This document shows positions 1 through 8,747 of a stretch of 64,000 bases of DNA, one piece after another (within the stretch, counting starts at the first letter, position 1; every line of letters begins with the position of its first letter). Made by a program: the position numbers and the translations under genes. A model generated the notes under the pieces. It saw only the letters and a program-made list of their open reading frames with translations. It did no database searches and was not told where the DNA came from. The stretch spans positions 88,990,871-89,054,870 of the forward strand of contig CM051455.1 in NCBI GenBank assembly GCA_028274465.1, written 5' to 3'. Origin of the DNA: Plantago ovata (Eukaryota; Streptophyta; Magnoliopsida; Lamiales; Plantaginaceae).

Positions 1-489
1 AGTTGCTGACGGACTTAGCAACTCTTGACAAAGTTGTCCTCTTGAAGCTCAAGTAAAGTTCTTCACAACTTACTTGCTGATCTTCAGTGATGAGTACCAC
101 TTCAGTGGTCTCCTTTTGAGCCTGAAAAAGAATTTTATTTAGATCAGGATTGGTTTGGAGAATTGTTTTAGAGTTTAATTTTGAAACATGATTTACCTGC
201 TGAGAGTCAGCAAGCTCATGTAGTACAATTTCCATTCCATGAGGAGCTGGAGTAGCATCCTCCATTTGTTTATCCTGAAATAAATTAAAATTAGACACAA
301 GTACTAAGCTGTCAAACTTAGTTTTTATACAAAATTATTAACAACCTGCTGAGCAGGGAGTGTTGGTTCTGGTTCAGAGGCTTCAGCAACCATCTGACTT
401 GTATCTTGAGAAGTCTGTAGAGATAATATAATATTAGCAAAAGAATAAGTTTCAGAATTTGAAGTTTTACTGATGGTTGAATTAACTAC
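1..489 (-). other. Mini-exon / short-intron series at the 3' end of the S-a third ORF
   Basis: On the minus strand, blocks at 346-414 (69 nt), 197-274 (78 nt) and 74-121 (48 nt) are open in phase 0. Each ends in CAGCAG or CAGCAA (Gln-Gln) immediately before GT. They are separated by AT-rich stretches of 75 nt (415-489), 71 nt (275-345) and 75 nt (122-196), which begin GTAGTTAA, GTTGTTAA and GTAAATCA and end in CTACAG, TTTCAG and TTTCAG. A fourth donor GTAAGTTG follows at 73-66. A branch-point-like GCTAATA lies near the end of the first intron. That first intron is itself open; the second carries the TAA at 325-327. Splicing is inferred from these signals only. Confidence 0.6.
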
Positions 490-2567
490 CTGCTGAGGAA
501 GGACAGGTTGTGGCTCAGTCCTTTCAGCATTAACAGTTTCTTCAGCTGCTTGGACTGTTTCTTCAGCAGACTTCTGAGTTTGCTCTAACTGAGAAAGCTG
601 TGCGGTTTCAGCAATCTCCCTTGTCTCTGAATTGACAAGTTGAGCAGAAGCAACTTGACCTTTAAGCTCACTACTTGTCATGAAGAGATCAATTGACTTG
701 TTGGATGATTCTTCAATCTCCAACTCCATTTGTTTGCTTAAATCTTCCAGTACAAGCTGGACTTTGTCAATTGAAGTCTTGGGTGAACTTCGGCCAGTAT
801 TCTCAGCATCAAGAGATGCGTCTTTGAATAATGCTTCTTGGGTTTCAGCAACTTCAGGAACAGGAACCATTGCTATCTCAGCAACTGGTCCATCAGCAAG
901 CTGGGCTTCAGCAACTTGATGAGTTGCTTGTTCAGCAACCATCTGTTCAGCAGCATCAGCAAGTGCCGCTTTTTGTAGATCAGCAGCAATGTTGCTTACT
1001 GGTTCCATAGTTTGATCATTAAGATTATCTACAAAGTAGATATCTGGGACTTGGGCAGGAATTTCATTTCCACTGCCTTGTGGTCTGTTCTCAGTAGAGT
1101 TATCAACGTTAAGTTGATTGTTGAAGGCTTCCGCAAACACTTCAACATTGCTGACGTATGTTTCAGTGATTAATTCAGCAACATCTACTGGCAAATGCGT
1201 TTCAGCATTTGTCTGGGAATTGACTGAGAAGTCTTGGACATTGGGGACTGACTGAGAAGCCAGTGTCTTCTTTCTTTTGTTACTTGTCCGTCTCCTCTTA
1301 GGTACTGGATTTGCTGATGACGCTGCAGTCTGAGTGTCATCATCAGCTTTCCTCTTTTTCATTTTAGATTTCTCCAGTTTCCCAGAGTCATCTATTGTTG
1401 CATTTTCAGCAACGGCTGTTGTACACGTACCTTGTTGATTTTCTACAGCAGTTTCATTAGTGTTACCACCTCCAACAGCAGTTTCATCTCTAAGTTGCTG
1501 AGTGGTAACATCTGCAGCTGTTGTATACCTTTCTTGCTGGCTTGTGCTGACAACATTTGCAGTTGTTGTCTTCTTGGTTTTCTTACCAACAATCTTAGGT
1601 ACATTCTGCTTGTAGAAAGATCTTCCCACATTGCACACAGATTTCTTGATTGGCAATGGGTTTCTTAGCTGAATCCTGAAATGTTCAAGGATATAGCATA
1701 TCTTGATTCCATACATAACTGGAAAGGAAGGTGAGACCTTGTTGTCTTCTACCTTTACCTTAAACTTAGTAACACAATCAACAAGCCTGTTGAAAATGTA
1801 CTTAGCCCAGTTAAGTTCCGATTTATTCTCATGTATATGCATCAGCAATGGCCATCTTCTCAGGCCTACTTGGTCAATTCCTCCAACTTGGGAGTCAAGA
1901 ACTTTAATCAGTAGCAGAGCTACTAGACCAAGTGAAGGGAAGAGATGCTTTCTCTTAACGTGCTTTGTCCAAGTCACGGGGGCTATCTCGCCTTTCTTCA
2001 TTTTTGCATTTCTGACGTCACTGTAGAAAGCTTCAATTTCTTCATCAGTGGCAGTGACGTCGTCTTCAGTTCCAGTGGTTGGAATCTGAAAAATCTCCGC
2101 TAAATCAGTCCATTTCAGGACGATTTGCGTGTTCTGAACATAAGTAAGGATCACTTTTTCAGTGACTCCATTACTGTCTGTAAGGGACTGGATTTCTGCA
2201 TTATTGTAGAATTCCATGGTATCAATCATGCTCACTTGCTTAGTGTGAGCAGAGATAAAGTTCATGAGGCCTTGTTGTTTGATGAACTCAAGCGCCTCTT
2301 CATTTGGTCATCAAGTTCTTGTTCATAAAAGTACCTAATGTACTTTTCGTTTGCAAACCCTCCCCATTGCATCAACATCTCGCACTTTGCAGTGTCAAGA
2401 TATGACGGAGGCATAGGTTTAACAGTGATTCTGTCGTTTTTCAACACGACTTTTGCTGTGTCTTGGGTCAGAGAAGTCGCCGGAGCAGTCACCGGAGCAA
2501 TGCGTGTTTCAGCACTGTCAACCTTTGACGATTTTGAGGACTTAGATGACTGTCTCTTGGGAGCCAT
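74..2567 (-). pseudogene. Third ORF of S-a (env-position protein, Transposase_32-like N-half)
   Basis: The start is the ATG at 2565-2567 (MAPKRQSSKSSK). A basic Ser/Lys-rich N-terminus is followed by a globular region of about 300 residues with LEFYNNA-like and NWAKYIFNRLVD segments. These resemble plant proteins grouped as putative plant transposon protein (Transposase_32); that match is from memory and needs an HMM search. The next roughly 450 residues are low-complexity, rich in Ala, Glu, Gln and Val with many VAE repeats and a Lys/Arg patch (KKRKADDD, KRRRTSNKRKK) that could be a nuclear signal. A one-base deletion at 2302-2305, relative to S-d, breaks the frame after about 87 codons. No signal peptide or membrane segment is visible, so a viral envelope role is not supported. 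The C-terminus appears to continue through small exons to position 74. Confidence 0.7.
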
Positions 2568-2700
2568 TTCTTTATATAGAGCAAGAAATTGTACGAAAAA
2601 GATAGTTTGCTTTTTGACCGGAGGTACAGTAGTTTCAGGCTAGAAATTGCAGAGAAAGGAAATGTGAGTTAAAGAATTTTGTCATTTCTCTAACTCCTTC

Positions 2701-2816
2701 TTTATATAGTGTCTCTGGTGTGTGAGAAACTCAATCGATTTGAGTTCTCAGCAAGGGTAAAACAGAGAAACACTGGAGATAGTGGAGCCTTTGCATTGAA
2801 TGCGTAGTGGCCCACT
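2701..2816 (-). promoter_or_regulatory. Possible internal promoter upstream of the third ORF (S-a)
   Basis: On the minus strand a TATATAAA box (2701-2708) lies about 135 nt before the third-ORF ATG. Farther upstream are TCTCTGTTTTACC and AGTGGGCCACT (2806-2816). The same three blocks in the same order occur in the diverged copy S-e (55075-55188), although the bases between them have drifted. AGTGGGCCACT is close to TCP-factor sites. In S-d the TATA is damaged by a deletion. The rest of 2568-3092 shows no gene. Confidence 0.45.
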
Positions 2817-3092
2817 AACTAAAACCGTCAGAGCACTCTCTCTCTTTGTTTTGTTAGCCGTTAGATTAATAACTCCTTTTAATCAATGGCCACGATTGAA
2901 TTTCATGTCATGATTTATTGCGAGTTTATCTGTGCCAGCTTAACGTCACAAATTGATTTTACCGAGTAATAAGGGATAGATTGCTTGCTGAAATAGACAA
3001 GAATCTTTTCAGCGAGTTTGAATTAACAATCTAGCTACTTGCTGAAAGTTCCCCCTTACTTAGATATCTCATATTTTCTAAGTTTAAAAGAT

Positions 3093-3468
3093 ATTTCTGA
3101 TTTCCCGTATCAGTAAATTCTTTTTGCAATTTGAGACATCCTTTGGTAAAATCTGAGAGATGAGATTTTGCTCTTTTTCTGAATTCCCGTTTCAGAAAAT
3201 TCCTTTGATACTTGAATACCTGTTTCAGTATCTTTTGATTGTCTAAGTACCCGTCTCAGCAATCCTTAAGTTCTTTCACTTACTGAGTTCCTGTCTCAGC
3301 AAGTGATCAAGTTTCCTAACAAATACTGTTTTGAAGGAATTACTTGCCGAATGCCTGTTTCAGCAATCATGTTGTGACTTATCATTTCTTAGAAGAAATT
3401 AGTGACTTGGTCTTTTGGACAGGAATACTTTGGCTTGCTGAATACCTGTTTCAGCATTCTGCCAAGTG
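3093..3468 (-). repeat. Array of seven hairpins with constant 7-nt loop (inter-ORF, S-a)
   Basis: Seven imperfect inverted repeats lie between the pol stop and the third ORF, with cores at 3097-3113, 3179-3195, 3207-3232, 3237-3264, 3277-3305, 3344-3366 and 3437-3455. On the sense (minus) strand every loop is ACRGGNA. The inner stems vary but mostly stay complementary (CTGAT/ATCAG, CTGAA/TTCAG, CTGAG/CTCAG). The outer stems are different in each copy yet pair (TTTT/AAAA, GATAC/GTATC, GATTG/CAATC, CACTT/AAGTG, GGC/GCC). This is covariation, not simple tandem duplication. Function unknown. Confidence 0.85.
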
Positions 3469-3474
3469 TATCCT

Positions 3475-5961
3475 TTATTGAGGTAGTTCAATCAATCCAA
3501 GGTTATACCTTAGCATTGCGAACCTATTATCCGGTAGGGGCTTGGTAAAGATGTCTGATCTTCACACAACCTCAATATCACCTTTTTCCACATGATCTCT
3601 AATGAAATGATGTCTAATATCAATGTGCTTGGTCCTAGAGTGAAACTTAGGATTTTGCGTAATTGCAATAGCACTTGTATTATCACAAAAGATTGGTGTT
3701 TTCTTTGCAGAAATACCATAATCTCTTAATTGTTGCTGAATCCATAGGATTTGAGCTGTGCAACAACCAGCTGCAATGTATTCAGATTCTGTAGATGAAT
3801 TGGCGACACACGTTTGCTTCTTGCTGAACCATGATATTAATCTAGTACCCAAAAACTGACAAGTTCCAGAGGTACTTTTTCTATCAAGAGTTGATCCACC
3901 ATGATCAGCATCAGAATAGCCAACCAATTCAAGTCCAGAATCTTTTGGATACCATAATCCAACATTGACTGTACCTTTAACATATTTCAGTATTTTAATT
4001 GCCTTTTTGTAGTGTGATTCTCTTGGATCCGATTGGAATCTTGCACACACACAAACAGCATACTGAATGTCAGGTCTACTTGCTGTTAAATACAACAAGG
4101 AACCAATGAGCTTCCTATACTTGTGTTCTTCAACACTTTTGTCCTCTTTAGTATAGCCCAATTTGGTACCAACACTCATAGGGATCTTTTCAGGTTTTTC
4201 ATCCTCTTTGATCCTAAACTTTATGAGCATTTCTTTCGCATACTTTGCTTGATTTATGAATATTCCATCTTTGAGTTGCTTGACTTGCAACCCTAGGAAA
4301 TAATTCAATTTCCCATCATACTCATTTCAAACTTATTTGTCATGAGTTTGGCAAAATCATCACAAAGTTGCTTGTCCTTAGATCCAAAAATTATGTCATC
4401 CACATAAATTTGAACTAAGATTAATTTACCATCATGGTTCATGGTAAAAGAGTTTTGTCAACTTCACCTTTCTTGAAACCATTTTCCAGCAAGAACTTAG
4501 CTAAGGTATCATACCATGCTCTTGGTGCTTGCTTTAGACCATATACAGCTTTCTGAAGCTTATATACCATCTTGGTTTCTGAGGGAAGTTCAAAGCCAGG
4601 GGTTGTTCTAGGTAGACTTCTTCAGCAAGTTCACCATTTAAGAATGCACTCTTAACATCCATTTGGTAAACAATGAAGTCATTGTGAGCAGCAAAGGCCA
4701 AGAAAAGCCTAATTGCATCCAATCTTGCAACTGGAGCGTAAGACTCATCATAGTCCAATCCTTCAGTCTGACAGTAACCTTGAGCAACTAAGCGTGCTTT
4801 GTTTCTTGTTACTTCACCAGACTCGCTCAGCTTGTTTCTGAACACCCACTTTGTACCAATAGCTTTCTTATCTTCAGCAAGTGGCACAAGTTTCCAGACT
4901 TTGTTTCTTTCAAATTGATCCAATTCTTTTGCATTGCCTTTATCCATTCAGAATGCTTCAAAGCTTCTTCTATGGTTTAGGTTCAATTTCTGAAACAAAG
5001 CAAGAGAATAAAGATTCTACTTCTACGACAGTTGCTTTTCAGCAAGTCCTTGAGTAGCTTTGGATCTAGTCACTTGGCGTTATTAATATCGCCAATCATA
5101 TCCGTAGAGGGATGATCTCTAATCCATTTATTAACAGGTTTCCTGTTTGTTGGATCAGGATATGTTGCTATCAGCATGTGACTCTTCAGTATTACTTGTT
5201 CAGTACTACTGGGAATTTGTGTCTCTGCTGAGATTTGATCGTCAGCAACTGCTTGTTCAGCATTGCTGGGTTGAGATATTTCATCAGCAGGCACTGGAGA
5301 TTGCGTAATTTCAAACTTCCGGGCAACGCATCTTTTGCTGGAAATTCTTGTCGTGAACTATATTTATCTTGTCATGACTCGGGGAGGGAGAATCATTGTC
5401 AGAATCATCTTAGTTCAATTGACTTGATTTGCCTAGCATCCGACTCAGTTCTTTGCTCATGTATGATTAGCTTTTTCATCCATTCTGATATTTCTTCTTC
5501 AGCAGGCCACCTTGTGTCTTTGCGTAGAATACAACATGCACAGATTCTTCAATCTTTTGTGCCTTTTTGTTGTAAACTCTGTAAGCTTTACTATGCAAGG
5601 AGTAGCCAAGAAATATCGCTTCGTCTGCCTTTGGTTGAAATGTTCTTAGGTATTCTCTACCATGTCAGAACGAACCAAAACTTGCAACCAAATACTCTTA
5701 GATGAGTGATGTTAGGGGTCTTCCAACAAAAATCATAAGGAGTTTTGTTGTATTCCTTAGTAATCAAACATCTATTCTGAGTATAGCAGGCGGTATTAAT
5801 CGCTTCAACCAGTAAGCCTCACTTATCTCAGTGTCAGCAAGCATTGTTCTTGCGGCTTCTTTCAGGGTACGATTCTTCGTTCAGCAACACCATTTTGCTG
5901 TGGTGTCCTTACTGAGGATAACTGATGTTGAATACCTTTGGAGGTACAATATTCATTATGG
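3475..5961 (-). pseudogene. pol: Copia pol of S-a: integrase C-end, reverse transcriptase, RNase H
   Basis: Minus-strand segments match integrase (near 5900), the Copia RT fingers and palm ([34 protein letters not shown], and a YVDD catalytic box near 4395), and RNase H ([42 protein letters not shown]). The final stop is at 3475-3477. The frame is broken repeatedly: indels near 4320, 4455, 4600 and 4930, two deletions around 3558-3575 that remove the segment SADQLADIF-like in S-d, and many single-base losses at 5040-5900. Some of these may be consensus errors near the contig end. Confidence 0.85.
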
Positions 5962-6061
5962 NNNNNNNNNNNNNNNNNNNNNNNNNNNNNNNNNNNNNNN
6001 NNNNNNNNNNNNNNNNNNNNNNNNNNNNNNNNNNNNNNNNNNNNNNNNNNNNNNNNNNNNN
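5962..6061. other. Scaffold gap, 100 N
   Basis: Exactly 100 N. The left side is S-a integrase on the minus strand and the right side is the end of an S-family 5' LTR on the plus strand. These cannot be adjacent in one element, so real sequence of unknown length is missing. Confidence 0.99.
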
Positions 6062-6206
6062 CTTACGCTTGCTGAGAAAGTTAAGTACCAGCAAACTCAT
6101 TACTGAAAGGTAATAAGCACTTGCTGAGAAAGTTTTAAACGACGAAAGTTTGAAAAGACTATTCACCCCCCCTGTAGTCTTTTCTTGTTGTTTAAAGGGA
6201 CCAACA
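6062..6206 (+). repeat. S-b 5' LTR, last 145 bp (U5)
   Basis: Matches the 3' ends of the LTRs of S-c and S-d with about eight differences, and ends CCAACA just before the PBS. It contains a 10-bp hairpin (arms 6152-6161 GAAAAGACTA and 6175-6184) whose loop is C-rich. The rest of the LTR lies in the gap. Confidence 0.88.
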
Positions 6207-6208
6207 AG

Positions 6209-6220
6209 TGGTATCAGAGC
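6209..6220 (+). promoter_or_regulatory. Primer binding site, initiator Met tRNA (S-b)
   Basis: TGGTATCAGAGC, two bases after the LTR end, is the standard complement of the 3' end of plant initiator Met tRNA used by Copia elements. Confidence 0.93.
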
Positions 6221-6318
6221 TGGAGGTTCTTTAACCTTCAGCACTGAACCTAGATCCCCTTAGGTGCTTTCCGTAAATCACTCTCACTTGATCAGTTTGG
6301 TAGTGTTTTGCTGACAGG

Positions 6319-7122
6319 ATGTCTTTAGGAGATGCTCCCTTGCTGAAGCTGGAAAATTATGAGAAATGGCGACACAACATGATGCTACATCTTGAGGCCA
6401 TTAGTGATGAGATGGTTACTGTCATTAATGATGGACCTATCAAAATCACTAAGATTGAGAAAAGCTTTCCTCACAAAACCACGGATCCTACCGGTAAGCA
6501 AACCATCTTAGGAGAACCGGTGGACACTGTCGTTCCAAAACCAAGAGAGGAATGGACTTCTGACGAAGCTAAGAGATTCCGTCTTGATTGCCAAGCAAGA
6601 AATATCATCATTCGATCAACTCCGGATACCATACAGTGCAAACTGTGGGGTGCTAAGACTGCAAAAGAGGCTTGGAAAATGGTTCAAGATCATTGTGCTG
6701 GATCTGACAAAACCAAGGAAAACAAACTTGAAGTACTTAACTTAAAGTTTCAAAACTTTAAGCAAGGTACAAACGAGTCACTGGAAGACTTGGACTTCAG
6801 ATTCACAACTCTTGTTAGTGAAATGGCAGCCTTGGGTGTTGGAAACCTTTACTCACATTCTGAGAAAGTGAAAACTATCATCAGAAGTCTGAATCAAGAA
6901 TGGATCGACACTCAGAACTTCTATTATAATCAAGGAATGCCAGATATCACACCAACAGAGTTGTTCTCTCATCTTGCTACTGTCAACTATGAGACAAAGC
7001 AAAGAGAAAATGTATTTGCTGAAAAATCGCAAAACATTGCTCTTGTTGCAAAGCCGTCATCTTCTGAAAGAAGAATGAAAAAGAACCTACTGATGAAAAC
7101 TCTTTGGTTGTCAAAAACATGA
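6319..7122 (+). pseudogene. gag: S-b gag, N-terminal part (capsid-like)
   Basis: ATG at 6319 gives MSLGDAPLLKLENYEKW, the LxNYxxWxxxM start typical of Copia gag (DUF4219/UBN2). The body continues to NQEWIDTQNFYYNQGMPDITP. The frame ends at TGA 7120-7122 after a one-base loss near 7062-7075 relative to S-e. The S-d copy has the same loss, so it predates both insertions. The TGA overlaps the ATG of the next segment as ATGA. Capsid assembly in the cytoplasm is the family role. Confidence 0.85.
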
Positions 7123-8742
7123 AGAAATTCACCAGCAAGGAACTTGAAAGGCGAAAAGCAAAAGAGAAGCTGAAAAAGCATCTTGGTAACAACTACCATA
7201 AGTACAAGAATGAGACTAGCTCGCTGAACAAGCAAGCTCAGCAAGCTACATCATCAGAAGAACCAGCAGTTGGAAATGATCTATGTTTTTACTGCAAAAA
7301 GCCTGAACACTTCAAAGCTAATTGCCCTTTGCTGAAAGGCAAATCTGCTGAAAAGAAGAAGAAGTTCAAAAGAGCTTTTATTGCTGAAGAAAAGAAGAAG
7401 CTTCAAGCAAAAATCGACGCGTTGTGTATTGATACTAGCTCCGAAGACAGTGAGGATGAAAGTTCAGACACCGACGATGAAGAAGCCACTCTAGACGTGG
7501 AGATTGGCAAAGAAGTTTGTGGAATAGCTATGGAAGCTTATCCAGATGTGTCAAACTACGAATTCTGCCTCATGGTCGGTCAGGTAAACAACCCTACCTC
7601 TGACTCAGACTCAGAAAGTGAAGACGAGATTGACCTTGACAAGATTCAAGGAGAAATCGAAAGATTTGAGAAAACTCTGAGCAGACAGCAAGAGAAACTA
7701 CAAATTGCTGAAACTCTGACCAAGCAGACTACTGAAAAGTACATCTTGCTGAAGGAAGAGACAGAAGAAAAGGATGTTGAAATAATGCATCTTAAGAAGT
7801 TGATTTCTGAAGCTACAGAGAAGAATTCTCAAATGGCATTAGAATTGGAAGAATATCAGTCCTCAATTCTAAAGTTACTTGCTGAAATTCAAGAGATGAA
7901 AAAGATGAAAATCAATTTCAAATCCTATGTGGATGCAAGTAATACGCTGACTGAACTAAACTCTTATTTGAGAGACCCATCTCAGAAAGAAGGTTTAGGC
8001 GCAATGTATGAAGGTGATGATGTAGAAATCTTGAGAAAAGATAAATCACCTATCTCCTTTGTACGTGCTACTGATAGTGGTCTACCAGAAATCTATCAGT
8101 TTGTTCAATCTAAGGTTGCTGAAAAAAGCAATCAAGTACCTATGACCATAAAGCCCGCTGTTTCTACTCAAAGTAACAAGACTTTAAAAGGAAAACAGGT
8201 TGCTGAAAAGCAAACTGGAAAGAAAAAGGATGTTGTGAAGCATCCCGCCAAACAAGTTGCTGAAAAGCAAGTTGTTAAGTCTAAAGGCAAGATTACTAAA
8301 AGTAATCAGAAGTCCTTTGCTGACAAAACCTGAAACAAGTAAGGTTGCTGACGCTAAAACTCAGCATTCTCCGAAAAGTGGACTCGGTTTCAAAACCAAG
8401 CAAAGTCAACTCTTTCATGAGTATAAGCAAAGTCAGCAAAGATACTTCAAAGAGATGAATAAAATCAAGCCTAAGAATTCTGAAAAGAATCTTAATGCTA
8501 GGGCTAGAAGGAACCTTGCTAGAAAAGAACTTACTGAAAAGTATGTTCAGCAAAAAGGTCAACCGAGCAAGACACCACATCAGAAAGTGGATTTGACCAG
8601 CACGAGTCAAAACTCTTTCAGCTCAAAACCTCTTAGTTCCTCAGCAAGTAGAAAACAAGTCAAAGTTGAAAAACTTAAGACTTGGGTTTCCACTGGACGC
8701 ATTCTTGAACATGTTAATGGACATCCACTATTGGATAATTAA
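7119..8742 (+). pseudogene. gag: S-b gag, C-terminal part (zinc knuckle, acidic and coiled-coil tail)
   Basis: ATG at 7119 (MKKFTSKELERRKAKEKLKK). A CX2CX4HX4C knuckle (CFYCKKPEHFKANC) lies near 7285-7330. It is followed by a Ser/Asp/Glu-rich tract (SSEDSEDESSDTDDEEA), a predicted coiled coil (7640-7920) and a Lys-rich tail. Long gags with a post-knuckle acidic and coiled-coil extension are typical of Sireviruses. An extra A near 8325 causes TGA at 8331-8333; the reading continues in another frame to LLDN and TAA at 8740-8742. That last stop is at the same place in S-d and S-e. Confidence 0.83.
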
Positions 8743-8747
8743 CTTGT

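Larger units (their letters stand above)
1..5961 (-). mobile_element. S-a: Sirevirus-like Copia retrotransposon, 3' two thirds
   Basis: Read on the minus strand this is the end of integrase, RT, RNase H, an inter-ORF region and a third ORF in the env position. That order is characteristic of Sirevirus (SIRE/Maximus) Copia elements. The 5' part is lost at the N gap; the 3' LTR would lie left of base 1. It is about 99% identical by eye to S-d where they overlap but differs by scattered substitutions, so it is a separate insertion or allele. Many one-base indels cluster at 5000-5960, next to the gap. Confidence 0.88.

Noticed and set aside
325..2567. Third ORF as a true viral envelope gene
   Set aside because: No signal peptide, membrane segment or glycosylation-rich ectodomain is visible; the N-half looks like a plant Transposase_32-type domain.
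3093..3468. Regularly spaced repeats as a CRISPR-like array
   Set aside because: Units are hairpins with variable stems and irregular spacing inside a plant retrotransposon; no constant direct repeat with unique spacers.
5831..6244. ORFs running through the first N block
   Set aside because: They read through undetermined bases and join two different elements.
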